The notes: generated by a model not told the origin, from the letters alone. DNA of 64,000 nt from Prevotellaceae bacterium MN60 (GCA_900199555.1 FZQZ01000001.1:1-64000); one strand, 5' to 3'. Positions 37,229 through 45,685 are shown, numbered from the stretch's first letter. Numbers and translations are program-made.

Positions 37229-39241
37229 ATGAACGACAACAAAATCATGAACAGAGCAGCGGACAATATCCGTATTCTTGCTGCTTCAATGGTTGAAAAG
37301 GCTAAGTCGGGTCACCCCGGTGGTGCTATGGGTGGTGCAGATTTCATCAACACCCTGTATTCAGAATTCCTTGTTTACGATCCCGAGAATCCCGCATGGG
37401 AGGGTCGCGACCGTTTCTTCCTCGATCCAGGTCACATGGCTCCTATGCTCTACAGCCAGCTCGCCCTCATCGGCAAGTTCACTCTTGAGGATTTGCAGAA
37501 CCTGCGTCAGTGGGGTTCAGTAACTCCTGGTCACCCCGAGCGCGAGATTGAGCGCGGCATTGAGAACACCTCTGGTCCTCTTGGTCAGGGTCACTGCTTC
37601 GCTGTTGGTGCTGCTATTGCTGCTAAGTTCCTGAAGGCTCGTCTGGGCGACGTAATGGGTCAGACCATCTACGCTTACATCTCAGACGGTGGCGTACAGG
37701 AGGAGATTTCTCAGGGTGCAGGTCGTATCGCAGGTACACTGGGCCTTGACAACCTCATCATGTTCTACGATGCTAACGATATTCAGCTCTCTACTCGCAC
37801 TGAGGTAGTAACCTCTGAGGATACTGCTAAGAAGTACGAGGCTTGGGGATGGTATGTACAGAAGATCAACGGTAACGACGTTGACGAGATTCGTAAGGCC
37901 ATCAAGAATGCCCAGGCAGAGAAGGAGCGTCCTTCACTGATTATCGGTCACTGTGTAATGGGTAAGGGTGCCCGCAAGGCTGACAACAGCTCTTACGAGT
38001 GCAACTGCGCTACTCACGGTGCTCCTCTCGGTGGCGACGCATATATCAACACTATGAAGAACCTCGGTGCTGATCCTGAGAATCCATTCCAGATCTTCCC
38101 CGAAGTGAAGGAGCTCTACGCTAAGCGTGCTGAGGAGCTGAAGAAGATTGTTGCTGAGCGCTACGCTGAGAAGGCTGAGTGGGCTAAGGGTCATCCCGAG
38201 CAGGCTAAGCAGATGGAAGAGTGGTTCAGTGGCAAGGCTCCAAAGATTGACTGGAGCAAGGTTGAACAGAAGCCTGGTTGCGCTACCCGTAACGCTTCTG
38301 CTACTGTTCTCGGTCAGCTGGCTGAGCAGGTGCCCAACATGATTTGTGCTTCTGCCGACCTGTCTAACTCTGATAACACCAATGGTTTCTTGAAGAAGAC
38401 TCACGACATCGTTCGTGGCGACTTCAGCGGTGCTTTCTTCGAGGCTGGTGTTGCTGAGCTCACCATGGCTTGCTGCTGTATCGGTATGGCTCTGCACGGT
38501 GGTGTTATCCCCGCTTGCGGTACCTTCTTCGTATTCTCTGACTACATGAAGCCCGCCGTTCGTATGGCTGCTCTGATGGAGCTCCCCGTTAAGTTCATCT
38601 GGACTCACGATGCCTTCCGTGTTGGTGAGGATGGTCCTACCCACGAGCCTGTTGAGCAGGAGGCACAGATTCGTCTGATGGAGAAGCTGAAGAACCACCA
38701 CGGTAAGAACTCTGTATTGGTAGTTCGTCCTGCTGATGCTGAGGAGACCACCGTATGCTGGCGCATGGCTATGGAGAATGTTGATACTCCTACAGCGCTC
38801 ATCTTCTCTCGTCAGAATATCGAGATGCTACCCGAGGGCAACGACTACAACGAGGCTACCAAGGGTGCTTATGTTGTTAAGGGTTCTGATGAGAACTACG
38901 ATGTTATCCTGTTGGCTTCTGGTTCTGAGGTATCTACCCTCGAGGCTGGTGCCAAGCTGCTCCGCGAGGACGGCGTTAAGGTTCGCATCGTCAGTGTTCC
39001 TTCTGAGGGTCTGTTCCGCAGCCAGAGCAAGGAATACCAGCAGAGCATTCTGCCTGCAGGCAAGAAGAAGTTCGGTCTCACCGCTGGTCTGCCCGTCAAC
39101 CTCGAAGGTCTGGTAGGTGCCGACGGTACTGTATGGGGTCTCGAGAGCTTCGGTTTCTCTGCTCCTTACAAGGTGCTCGATGAGAAGCTCGGCTTCACTG
39201 GTGAGAATGTTTACAACCAGGTTAAGAAGCTGCTTGCCTAA
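37229..39241 (+). CDS. tkt: Transketolase
   Basis: Thiamine-diphosphate enzyme of the non-oxidative pentose phosphate pathway. N-terminal SGHPGGAMGGADF, GHMAPMLYS, GPLGQGHCFAVGAAIAAK, the ThDP motif beginning ISDGG and ending in MFYDANDIQLS, FEAGVAELTMACCCIGMAL, and THDAFRVGEDGPTHEPVEQ (catalytic Glu and His region). 670 residues is normal. Codon choice is visibly biased (GGT, GCT, CGT, AAG), as in highly expressed genes. TAAATTTG at 37171-37178 is the probable -7 box. Confidence 0.97.
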   Translation: MNDNKIMNRAADNIRILAASMVEKAKSGHPGGAMGGADFINTLYSEFLVYDPENPAWEGRDRFFLDPGHMAPMLYSQLALIGKFTLEDLQNLRQWGSVTPGHPEREIERGIENTSGPLGQGHCFAVGAAIAAKFLKARLGDVMGQTIYAYISDGGVQEEISQGAGRIAGTLGLDNLIMFYDANDIQLSTRTEVVTSEDTAKKYEAWGWYVQKINGNDVDEIRKAIKNAQAEKERPSLIIGHCVMGKGARKADNSSYECNCATHGAPLGGDAYINTMKNLGADPENPFQIFPEVKELYAKRAEELKKIVAERYAEKAEWAKGHPEQAKQMEEWFSGKAPKIDWSKVEQKPGCATRNASATVLGQLAEQVPNMICASADLSNSDNTNGFLKKTHDIVRGDFSGAFFEAGVAELTMACCCIGMALHGGVIPACGTFFVFSDYMKPAVRMAALMELPVKFIWTHDAFRVGEDGPTHEPVEQEAQIRLMEKLKNHHGKNSVLVVRPADAEETTVCWRMAMENVDTPTALIFSRQNIEMLPEGNDYNEATKGAYVVKGSDENYDVILLASGSEVSTLEAGAKLLREDGVKVRIVSVPSEGLFRSQSKEYQQSILPAGKKKFGLTAGLPVNLEGLVGADGTVWGLESFGFSAPYKVLDEKLGFTGENVYNQVKKLLA

Positions 39242-39276
39242 GTATTAAGACTACGAGATTTATTCTCTATAAAAAG

Positions 39277-39317
39277 AAATCAGCCGGGCTCCTGCGAGTT
39301 CGGCTGATTTTCTTCTT
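39277..39317. terminator. Bidirectional terminator between tkt and the DUF4252 locus
   Basis: AAATCAGCCG (39277-39286) pairs with CGGCTGATTT (39301-39310), followed by TCTTCTTTA on the plus side and a T-rich tract on the minus side. Confidence 0.8.
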
Positions 39318-39344
39318 TATGCTTGATAAAGAGAGTGCGTATCG

Positions 39345-39815
39345 TTAGTGCTGTGCCATCTTCATCACATCTTCCAGTGTAAACTTGCCCGAGAATACCA
39401 GTACGGTCACCTCGTCACCCTCGTCTACCTGCATGACCACTGCCGACAGTGGTTTCGCTATATGATGATAGATGTGCACCTTGCTGTCGTCCTCGTTCAT
39501 CTGCATCATCAGCTCATACTTATCTCTAGCGACGATATTCTTCACATCACTCTTCAGCTTCTTCTGGGCAGCATTGTTATCTGTGGTGATAATCTGAATA
39601 CCCGTCAACTTCTTGGCCAGCGTCTTGGTATCCACACCAGGCACTGAGGGTGCCACGCCCTTGCCAGCCAGTCCCAGCATAAACTTGGAGATATACACAT
39701 ACGTCACATTCTTTGTATCGGCATATTTCTCGAATGCCTTTACCTGTGCCTTTGCGGTGATACCACTCATGGTCACCACCATGCAAAGCATCATTTTTAT
39801 CATTACCTGTTTCAT
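39345..39815 (-). CDS. DUF4252 secreted protein (C)
   Basis: Signal peptide (MKQVMIKMMLCMVVTMSGITAKA) and a DUF4252-like domain: VTYVYISKFMLGLAG, IQIITTDN, YELMMQMNEDDSKVHIYHHI, VTVLVFSGKFTLEDVMKM. 156 residues. Last gene of a sigma-factor operon; the other two DUF4252 paralogues open the same operon. Molecular function unknown. Confidence 0.8.
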   Translation of the reverse strand: MKQVMIKMMLCMVVTMSGITAKAQVKAFEKYADTKNVTYVYISKFMLGLAGKGVAPSVPGVDTKTLAKKLTGIQIITTDNNAAQKKLKSDVKNIVARDKYELMMQMNEDDSKVHIYHHIAKPLSAVVMQVDEGDEVTVLVFSGKFTLEDVMKMAQH

Positions 39816-39817
39816 AC

Positions 39818-40207
39818 TTATTTCAATTCCTTTAATTGTTCGTTCAACGATTGTTCCGTCTTGTCGCTCAGCGCCTTAGCCTTTTCCATCTGTCCCATAC
39901 CCTTGTTCAGGTTGTATGCCAACAGGTTTAGCGCACGCTCGGCTTGCTGTTGTGCCAGCGCAGGATTTTGGTAAGTGTCCTGTGCCCCACTCTCCTTTTC
40001 GTCAAGACCTCTCAGATGCAATCCCACGCCTACCACAAGGGCGACACACGCTGCTGCAGCCATATAGCGCAGTGCTCTGGATCTACGGATGCGGTGCTGG
40101 GCCTTCTTCTCTCTCTGTTCCCATTTGTCTATCTTGGCAGAGAGTCGCTCTTCCAGTCCTTCCGGAATAGGAATTTGTTCCAATGCATTCAAGTTCAGTT
40201 CGTCCAT
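39818..40207 (-). CDS. Anti-sigma-like single-pass membrane protein
   Basis: 129 residues: acidic N-terminus (MDELNLNALEQIPIPEGLEERLSAKIDKWEQ), one transmembrane helix at about 48-65 (YMAAAACVALVVGVGLHL), and a Gln-rich extracytoplasmic tail. The start overlaps the ECF sigma gene by 13 bases. Size, topology and position fit an anti-sigma factor, although no zinc-binding HxxxCxxC motif is present. Confidence 0.72.
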   Translation of the reverse strand: MDELNLNALEQIPIPEGLEERLSAKIDKWEQREKKAQHRIRRSRALRYMAAAACVALVVGVGLHLRGLDEKESGAQDTYQNPALAQQQAERALNLLAYNLNKGMGQMEKAKALSDKTEQSLNEQLKELK

Positions 40208-40707
40208 GTCTTAGTGATATTTTGAAATTGCTGTTTCAGTTTCTTTTTCGTTCGCATCACGATGATGCGTATATTTCCCTGCGAGAGTCCTGTGTCCTGT
40301 TCTATCTCCTCGTACGAGCGGTCTTCCATCATGTGCATCTTAATGATTTTTGCCTCCCTTTCGGGCAGTTCACCGATGAGCCCCTCCATCTTCCTTGCCT
40401 CGTCTTTGGCATCTATCTCGCGTTCCAGGCTCCGTTCGTCGGGTGGTCCGTCTTCGCTTTTCAGTTCTGCCGAGGCGTCTAGTCGTTTCAATCGCCGTTT
40501 ATCTACAAACAAGTTTCGCATCATGGCTACGAGGTAAGCCTGTTCCATCGCCTCCTCAGGCAAGCTGTCGCGCTTCTGCCACAACTTCAGATACAAATCC
40601 TGAAGCAAGTCTTCGGCATCCTGCGCATTGCCCGTCAGGTGATAGCCCACCCGATAGAGCAGCTTGTAGTGCGGCAAGTATCGTTGCTTAAACTCTCGTG
40701 CGTCCAT
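40195..40707 (-). CDS. ECF RNA polymerase sigma factor
   Basis: 170 residues. Region 2: YKLLYRVGYHLTGNAQDAEDLLQDLYLKLWQ. Region 4: LPEREAKIIKMHMMEDRSYEEIEQDTGLSQGNIRIIVMRTKKKL. Both stretches read in parts. It is flanked by DUF4252 lipid- or envelope-targeted proteins and followed by an anti-sigma-like gene, the usual arrangement in Bacteroidales. It probably controls its own operon in response to an envelope signal. Confidence 0.93.
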   Translation of the reverse strand: MDAREFKQRYLPHYKLLYRVGYHLTGNAQDAEDLLQDLYLKLWQKRDSLPEEAMEQAYLVAMMRNLFVDKRRLKRLDASAELKSEDGPPDERSLEREIDAKDEARKMEGLIGELPEREAKIIKMHMMEDRSYEEIEQDTGLSQGNIRIIVMRTKKKLKQQFQNITKTWTN

Positions 40708-40723
40708 GCTGTTACTACTCTTC

Positions 40724-41515
40724 TTATTTCTCTTTTCTGCTAAACTCTATCACCACCTTTTTGTCGGTGTTGGGGTATTTTTCCTTTACGGCACCGCCTA
40801 CCACCCACGATTCATTGTTGAAGTGGAAGTTGTGCTTATCCATATACTCCTTGGCCTCCTCTAGAGAGTGGATTTCTGGACATTCCTTCCCATCAATGAC
40901 GAAGAGCGCATTTCCATTCTTCACCTCCTTCACGACATCGTTCATGCCCGTCTCTTCAGTCGTCTTCTCATTAAAGCTAACCACATCGTCGCCGATAAAA
41001 CTTTTCAGCAAGTGTTCTTTCTTTACCTTGCAGTCAAGATGCACCAGCGCCACCTTGTCCCAGATGTCCCAACGAATCAATACATGACTGACAATATCGT
41101 CCTTCACCTTACCATAGATACGGAGCTGATAGTCAGGGTTAAACGTCTGGTTAATCATATTCTGAACAGGGTTTTTGCTCTCTTCAGGCTCAGTATTATC
41201 ATTCTGCGTATAGAGCAACTCGTAACCCTTCAGCGCCTCAAGGTCTTTATCCAGTTCGGCTTTCTGGTCATCGTCCAGCGCCAGCTGCAACTGTTCAGCC
41301 TTTTTGAAGTTCTTACGGATAAACTCGTAGTCTTCTGCACTCAGATCAAGGGCTTCATTCTTTTCCATCGGAATACCCGCGCGTGTCTGCTCTGTCGTCT
41401 CGGCATACTCCGCATGAGGCAGCGCCTTATACTTTTTTATCAGCTTCTCGACAGTCTGTCCATACATATTGCCCGCGCAGAGCAACAGTACCAAAGAGAA
41501 TAATAATTGTTTCAT
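40724..41515 (-). CDS. DUF4252 secreted protein (B)
   Basis: Signal peptide (MKQLLFSLVLLLCAGNMYGQ), an N-terminal helical section (about 20-115, KLIKKYKALPHAEYAE), then a DUF4252-like beta region (YQLRIYGKVKDDIVSHVLIRWD, NALFVIDGKEC). 263 residues, longer than the other two paralogues. Lies 16 bases upstream of the sigma gene. Confidence 0.75.
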   Translation of the reverse strand: MKQLLFSLVLLLCAGNMYGQTVEKLIKKYKALPHAEYAETTEQTRAGIPMEKNEALDLSAEDYEFIRKNFKKAEQLQLALDDDQKAELDKDLEALKGYELLYTQNDNTEPEESKNPVQNMINQTFNPDYQLRIYGKVKDDIVSHVLIRWDIWDKVALVHLDCKVKKEHLLKSFIGDDVVSFNEKTTEETGMNDVVKEVKNGNALFVIDGKECPEIHSLEEAKEYMDKHNFHFNNESWVVGGAVKEKYPNTDKKVVIEFSRKEK

Positions 41516-41532
41516 CTCTCTATACTTTTTAT

Positions 41533-42039
41533 TCAGTAATTCACATTGACATTGAAATTCATGCCATTCTTCAGCATCTCGGAAAAATCAAATGTTCCCT
41601 TGACAATCACCAGATAGGCACCCTCTTCTTCAGCTGCAAAAACAAGATGAGTAGATTTTTCGCCATCCTTAGACTGATATATCTTTAAGATTTCACCATC
41701 CTCACCATTCGTATCAATCAGTGGTTCAAAATCCTTATTCTTCAACAGTTTCAAGGCTATCTTCTTGAATTTCTTGATATTTCCATTCTCTTCGCACTTG
41801 AATACCCTCAGGTCGTCGAACTTCTTAAAGAAATCTTCGCCCTCACCATCGCCACCAAGCACAAGATTATCTCCCACCGTCACTGTTTTACCCTGCTTAG
41901 CGGCAAGATCAATCATGCTCTTGTCAACATGTTCAAACTCCACACCATCAATCTTTGCCAACTCATCAAAGTCGTCGCATTCAGCATGAGCACCAATACA
42001 CGTGAAAAACAATGCAGCACAGATGGCCACCTTCTTCAT
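41533..42039 (-). CDS. DUF4252 secreted protein (A)
   Basis: Start set at 42039 (MKKVAICAALFFTCIGAHA, a good signal peptide); the frame is open a further 13 codons but they add nothing. Body includes KSMIDLAAKQGKTVTVGDNLVLGG, LRVFKCEENG, IYQSKDGEKSTHLVFAAEEEGAYLVIVKG and a terminal FDFSEMLK. 168 residues. First gene of the sigma operon. Confidence 0.75.
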   Translation of the reverse strand: MKKVAICAALFFTCIGAHAECDDFDELAKIDGVEFEHVDKSMIDLAAKQGKTVTVGDNLVLGGDGEGEDFFKKFDDLRVFKCEENGNIKKFKKIALKLLKNKDFEPLIDTNGEDGEILKIYQSKDGEKSTHLVFAAEEEGAYLVIVKGTFDFSEMLKNGMNFNVNVNY

Positions 42040-42341
42040 GGTCGATAACAGACCAAATTCACTATCAATACAGTTCATCTTTAGTTGTTTTTTTAATTGT
42101 TAATTCTTTCTGGTTTCAAAGTGTCATCGATGAGCGCTTCTACCTTTAATACGAGTATTCCTTTGACTTTGTTACAAAGAAAATGCATTTTCTTGATATG
42201 ATTGCAATAATTCTGCTGCGAAGTTATAAAAAAATATTGAAATGTTTGCGCATTTCCGTTTTTATTTCGTATCTTTGCAAATATAATCAACGGAATGATT
42301 CCCGTTACAACAACAATTATTCACCGTTAATAATTAAAGTT
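42040..42341. other. Intergenic region between the sigma operon and rpiB
   Basis: About 300 bases with the rpiB promoter at 42245-42277. No TAnnTTTG box was found on the minus strand for the DUF4252/sigma operon, which fits transcription by its own ECF sigma factor. A/T-rich, no repeat or RNA gene seen. Confidence 0.5.
42245..42277 (+). promoter_or_regulatory. Promoter of rpiB
   Basis: TTTG (42245-42248), 21 bases, TATCTTTG (42270-42277). It places the start codon at the ATG 42342 rather than further upstream in the open frame. Confidence 0.75.
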
Positions 42342-42785
42342 ATGGAAGTAAAGACAGTTGGTGTTGCCTGCGACCATGCAGGTTTTGCATTAAAGAAATT
42401 CGTGATTGAATATTTGGAGTCAAAGGGCTATCCCTATAAAGACTATGGTACATGGAGTGACGCATCGGTAGACTATCCCGACTTCGGCCACGCACTGGCA
42501 GAAGGCATCGAGAGCGGCGAGGTATATCCTGGCATTGCCATCTGTGGCAGTGGCGAGGGCATCTCTATCACGCTCAACAAGCACCAAAAGGTGCGCGCCG
42601 GCTTGTGCTGGATTCCCGAGATTGCCCACCTCATCCGTCAGCACAATGATGCCAACGTGCTGGTAATGCCCGGTCGCTTTATCGACAACAAAATGGCCGA
42701 GAAGATTATGGACGAGTTCTTCACCGCTAGCTTCGAAGGTGGTCGCCATCAGAAGAGAGTTGATAAGATTCCCGTTCAGAAGTAA
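42342..42785 (+). CDS. rpiB: Ribose-5-phosphate isomerase B
   Basis: RpiB/LacAB fold, 147 residues: VGVACDHAGFALK at the N-terminus, DYGTWSDASVDYPDFGHALAEGIESGE, the catalytic-Cys strand IAICGSGEGISI, and NVLVMPGRFI. Interconverts ribose-5-phosphate and ribulose-5-phosphate. It follows transketolase on the map, with the sigma operon between them, and has its own promoter. Confidence 0.94.
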   Translation: MEVKTVGVACDHAGFALKKFVIEYLESKGYPYKDYGTWSDASVDYPDFGHALAEGIESGEVYPGIAICGSGEGISITLNKHQKVRAGLCWIPEIAHLIRQHNDANVLVMPGRFIDNKMAEKIMDEFFTASFEGGRHQKRVDKIPVQK

Positions 42786-42803
42786 CAACTACACCTTATT
42801 TTA

Positions 42804-42846
42804 AAAAAAGAGTCCGCAACCTGCATGGTTGTGGATTCTTTTTTGT
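42804..42846 (+). terminator. Terminator after rpiB
   Basis: Stem GAGTCCGCAACC with GGTTGTGGATTC around a 5-base loop (TGCAT), flanked by A and T tracts. Two G-T pairs. Confidence 0.8.
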
Positions 42847-42862
42847 AATTTTGCCGATTGTT

Positions 42863-43483
42863 ATGAAGAATTTGATTACACTTTTACTCACACTATTGGC
42901 AATTCCTACCCTACAAGCCAAGACCCACGAGACGCCCAACGCACAGCAGGCGCGTCGTATGTTTAATGAAACTTTCCAGATGATATACGGTGAACAGGGT
43001 TCACAACTTCACTATGCAGTCAACATCATTGGCATCTATAAGACCGAAGGCACCATCTGGACCAAGGGCAAGAAAAGCAAGTTTATCGATGAGAAATATA
43101 TTGCGTGGAACGATGATGTCACCTACTATCGTCTGGAACGCAAGAAGCACCGTATAGTCATCTACGATGCCCACTCCGACGAGCGTGACAAGTACGCCAC
43201 CAAGTTCAAGTTTGACCCAAACAACTACACCTACAGCATCAAAGACTCTAAGGAGGGCTACTATATCACGCTCAAAGCCAAGAAAGGCGTGTCGGGCATC
43301 AAGGAAGCCCGCTGCCTGTTAGACAAGAAGACCCGCTACCCCATCAGCGTGCGTATCAAGGTAGGCATCTTCCATACCACCATCAAGATTAGCAATGTCA
43401 AGGTTGGTGGCATCAAAGACGACCTCTTCACCTTCCCTCGCCACAACTATAAAGACTGCGAATATATCGACAATAGAGGATAG
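42863..43483 (+). CDS. LolA-like secreted protein
   Basis: Start at the ATG 42863, giving signal peptide MKNLITLLLTLLAIPTLQA. The mature part resembles the LolA-like outer-membrane lipoprotein carrier family of Bacteroidetes: ARRMFNETFQMIYGEQGSQLHYAV, GTIWTKGKKSKFIDEKYIAWND, TYYRLERKKHRIVIYDA, and KTRYPISVRIKVGIFHTTIKIS. A TAATTTTG box at 42846-42853 leaves a leader of only about 10 bases. Role in lipoprotein transport is by family resemblance only. Confidence 0.65.
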   Translation: MKNLITLLLTLLAIPTLQAKTHETPNAQQARRMFNETFQMIYGEQGSQLHYAVNIIGIYKTEGTIWTKGKKSKFIDEKYIAWNDDVTYYRLERKKHRIVIYDAHSDERDKYATKFKFDPNNYTYSIKDSKEGYYITLKAKKGVSGIKEARCLLDKKTRYPISVRIKVGIFHTTIKISNVKVGGIKDDLFTFPRHNYKDCEYIDNRG

Positions 43484-43525
43484 GCCTAGGCTCCCCCCGA
43501 CAACAAAACTAAATAACAAAAGACT

Positions 43526-43903
43526 ATGAATATCGAACAAGTACGCGACTACACGCTGTCGCTCTATGGCGTAACCGAAGACCAGCCCTTTGGCGACGAC
43601 ATCATCACCTTCCGCGTAGAAGGTAAGATTTTCCTATGCCTATGGCTAGGCGGTGGCCTCCACGACCAGAAAGACTCCGAGCCCCGCTTTGCTCTCAAGC
43701 TGCTGCCCGAGCGCCACGAAGAGCTTCGCGCCCAGCACTCCGCAGTCACTCCCGCCTGGCACTGGAACAAGAAGCACTGGAGCGATGTCTATTACGAGCA
43801 GCTCGACGATACCCTTGTCCAGCAGTGGATTCTAGAGTCCTATCGCCTCATCATCGCCAAGCTCCCCAAGGCCCTCCGTCAGAAGTATAACATCAATGAT
43901 TAA
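43526..43903 (+). CDS. MmcQ/YjbR family DNA-binding-like protein
   Basis: 125 residues: MNIEQVRDYTLSLYGVTEDQPFGDD, FRVEGKIFLCLWL, RFALKLLPERHEELR, HWNKKHWSDVYYEQL, and a C-terminal ESYRLIIAKLPKALRQKY. These match the CyaY-like MmcQ/YjbR fold. Function not established; cytosolic. Confidence 0.88.
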   Translation: MNIEQVRDYTLSLYGVTEDQPFGDDIITFRVEGKIFLCLWLGGGLHDQKDSEPRFALKLLPERHEELRAQHSAVTPAWHWNKKHWSDVYYEQLDDTLVQQWILESYRLIIAKLPKALRQKYNIND

Positions 43904-43923
43904 CATAACCAAATTACACTAAC

Positions 43924-44583
43924 ATGAAAAAATTATTCATTCTCACAATGCTGGCAGCTGTCATGACTACAGCTTCAGCACAAACAAAAAAAGTCTCCAT
44001 TCTGGGTGATTCGTATTCAACCTTCGTGGGCACAATTCCGTCGCATTACGCCCCTTTCTACCCTAACGACAGGAATGACGTTACGAAAGTAGAACAGACA
44101 TGGTGGAGCCTCTACATCAAAGCAATGGGCTATCAATTGGAAAAGAACGATTCGTGGAGCGGCAGCACCATTTGCGGTATAGGTTACGGTGGAATGGATT
44201 CTTCGCGCAACAACTTTATCTCACGTGTAGATAGTCTGGGCAATCCTGACATCATCTTCGTATTTGGTGGCACCAATGATGCTTGGGCCAACTCTCCCAT
44301 TGGCGAATACAAGTATGCCGACTGGACTAAAGACGACTGCAAGAATTTCCGTCCCGCCCTCGCCTGCCTGCTCTACAAGCTGCAGAAGCGTTACCCCAAG
44401 GCCAGCATCTACTCCCTGCTCAACTCTGAGCTCCGCGAGCCCATCAACGAGTCGATGCGCGAAATCTGCAAGCACTACAATGTTCAGCTCATCGAGCTCC
44501 ATGATATCGACAAACAGAACGGCCATCCCTCTATCAGTGGCATGAAAAGCATCTGCAATCAGTTGGTAGAAGCAATCAAATAA
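43924..44583 (+). CDS. SGNH/GDSL-type secreted hydrolase
   Basis: Signal peptide (MKKLFILTMLAAVMTTASAQ). SGNH blocks: block I ILGDSYSTFVG (Ser nucleophile), a Gly in block II (CGIGYGG), block III FVFGGTNDAW, and block V reads NGHPSISG, which offers a His but not the usual DxxH. 219 residues. Likely an esterase acting on acylated glycans; substrate unknown. Confidence 0.83.
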   Translation: MKKLFILTMLAAVMTTASAQTKKVSILGDSYSTFVGTIPSHYAPFYPNDRNDVTKVEQTWWSLYIKAMGYQLEKNDSWSGSTICGIGYGGMDSSRNNFISRVDSLGNPDIIFVFGGTNDAWANSPIGEYKYADWTKDDCKNFRPALACLLYKLQKRYPKASIYSLLNSELREPINESMREICKHYNVQLIELHDIDKQNGHPSISGMKSICNQLVEAIK

Positions 44584-44593
44584 AATCTTTTGG

Positions 44594-44614
44594 TATTCAC
44601 CTTTCACCACTCAC
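44594..44614. repeat. Short 7-nt repeat
   Basis: TATTCAC CTTTCAC CACTCAC: three degenerate units directly after the SGNH gene. Confidence 0.5.
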
Positions 44615-44624
44615 GATAATAAAA

Positions 44625-44650
44625 GGAAGCGTTTCGCGCTTCCCTTTTTT
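44625..44650 (+). terminator. Terminator after the SGNH gene
   Basis: GGAAGCG (44625-44631), loop TTTCG, CGCTTCC (44637-44643), then CTTTTTTG. Confidence 0.82.
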
Positions 44651-44730
44651 GTTCAACGTTGCTTTCAGCGACACCGCTCACGCTCGGCATAGCTCATGCA
44701 AGCATGGCTCTGCTCTCGCTTAATCGCGGC

Positions 44731-44766
44731 GTTCATCGTTCAACGTTCAACGTTCAATGTTCATCG
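44731..44766. repeat. 7-nt tandem repeat (GTTCAAC type)
   Basis: GTTCATC GTTCAAC GTTCAAC GTTCAAT GTTCATC: five units. Read on the minus strand the array contains TGA, and its first unit supplies the stop codon of the smalltalk gene. Confidence 0.9.
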
Positions 44767-44862
44767 TCCCATGCAGCTTGTTGTTGTCAGCGCTGTTACT
44801 GCTGCTGTAGCTGCTGCGATGAAGATACGTAGGATTGTTTCCCAAATCGAATTCTTTTTCAT
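44761..44862 (-). CDS. Smalltalk-type small peptide
   Basis: 33 codons: MKKNSIWETILRIFIAAATA followed by AVTALTTTSCMGR. This matches the short peptides called smalltalk that accompany HU-like genes in Bacteroidales: a basic start, a hydrophobic helix and a TSC ending. It lies downstream of an HU-like gene on the same strand. The TGA stop (44763-44761) is formed inside a heptamer array, so the last residues (MGR) may be repeat-derived. Function unknown; it may be a membrane peptide. Confidence 0.78.
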   Translation of the reverse strand: MKKNSIWETILRIFIAAATAAVTALTTTSCMGR

Positions 44863-44903
44863 AATGCTTAAAAATTAAATTATTTTTTTTGTGTTAATAG
44901 TTT

Positions 44904-45062
44904 CGGAGGTACGGGGGGCAGCCTCTTGTGAGGCTGGAGGTACGAGATATGTTTTTCCGCTCAGAGTTCCTCCCCAGTGGGGGGAGGTTAGGAAGGGGCT
45001 TCTCTCGGCTTGAACTATTCTCGTACCTCCGTACCCCCGTTCCCCCGAGAATCGGCGGGGAA
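44904..45062. repeat. Composite GC-rich inverted-repeat element (copy 1)
   Basis: Contains GGAGGTACGAG (44936-44946) facing CTCGTACCTCC (45021-45031), an internal hairpin GCAGCCTCttgtGAGGCTG, and a core around TTCCTCCCCAGTGGGG (44968-44983) continuing GGAGGTTAGGAAGGGGCTTC. The core is shared with the elements at 45218 and 48084. It separates the smalltalk gene from the HU gene and shows no credible coding content. Confidence 0.7.
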
Positions 45063-45077
45063 ACCGCCGAAAACAAC

Positions 45078-45133
45078 GTTCATCGTTCAACGTTCAATGT
45101 TCAACGTTCAATGTTCAACGTTCAACGTTCAAC
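45078..45133. repeat. 7-nt tandem repeat (GTTCAAC type), eight units
   Basis: One GTTCATC then seven GTTCAAC/GTTCAAT units, immediately after the stop codon of the HU-like gene. Confidence 0.92.
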
Positions 45134-45136
45134 GTA

Positions 45137-45685
45137 CTAGTCCATGTCCGGCTGGTCATCGCCTCCGTTGCCTCCTGTGCTGGGCGCAGGGCTTGGGTTG
45201 CTGTTACCTCCGCCTCCCTGGTTCCCCTCTCCAGTGGGGGAGGTTTGAGAGGGGCTTCCCTTCTTCCTCTCATTTACGTTCAGGGGCAACTCTTCGGCCT
45301 TGGCACCCTGAAGGAACTGCTTGGTTCTAGCGCCTGTGCTGTCTGAGGTACGCTCAGGGCTGAACACGATGTGCATGCCCTTGATGTGGCTAGATGCGCT
45401 GAACTCGTTGGCGGTGGCTGCGCCAATGGACGACAGTCCAATCTTGAACGAGCCGAAGCCGTCCAGCTTCACGCGCTTTGAGTCCTGCAACTGGTCGCGC
45501 ATGGTCTCTACCAGCTCGTCGAGTACCGCCAAAATATCCGACTTCTTCACGGTACAGTTGCGCTGCATAATCGCTGCCAACTGTCGGGTGTCGACAACAG
45601 TGGTTGGTACCATGCGAGCATACCACTTTCCGGTGCGCGACGTGTTCTTACTCTTGTCTTGATGCAATCTGTAAAATACTGACAT
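45137..45685 (-). CDS. HU-family DNA-binding protein with repeat-derived tail
   Basis: Bacteroidales HU-like protein (HU-CCDC81 type) of 182 residues. Conserved body: VFYRLHQDKSKN, TGKWYARMVPTTVVDTRQLAAIM, ILAVLDELVETMRDQLQDSKRVKLDGFGSFKIGL. It should bind and bend DNA. From about residue 135 the chain turns into a disordered Gly/Pro/Ser tail (SPSQTSPTGEGNQGGGGN) encoded by a GC-rich interspersed repeat. Promoter at 45776-45745. With the smalltalk peptide and the primase genes it marks an accessory island. Confidence 0.85.
   Translation of the reverse strand: MSVFYRLHQDKSKNTSRTGKWYARMVPTTVVDTRQLAAIMQRNCTVKKSDILAVLDELVETMRDQLQDSKRVKLDGFGSFKIGLSSIGAATANEFSASSHIKGMHIVFSPERTSDSTGARTKQFLQGAKAEELPLNVNERKKGSPSQTSPTGEGNQGGGGNSNPSPAPSTGGNGGDDQPDMD
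45218..45263. repeat. GC-rich palindromic element (copy 2) in the HU-like gene
   Basis: Plus strand reads TTCCCCTCTCCAGTGGGGGA followed by GGTTTGAGAGGGGCTTCCC. It is the same core as copy 1 and is translated in frame as part of the C-terminal tail. Confidence 0.78.

Noticed and set aside
44731..44766. Heptamer arrays considered as CRISPR, integron or origin iterons.
   Set aside because: Units are contiguous without spacers, differ in sequence between loci, and no cas, integrase or Rep gene accompanies them.
44696..44878. Plus-strand open frame of 60 codons.
   Set aside because: It is the complement of the smalltalk gene joined to a heptamer array read in its open orientation.
45010..45330. 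Plus-strand open frame of about 106 codons.
   Set aside because: It is made of heptamer and GC-rich repeat sequence (VQRSMFNVQCSTFNVQ) and lies opposite the HU-like gene; no start signal or family resemblance.
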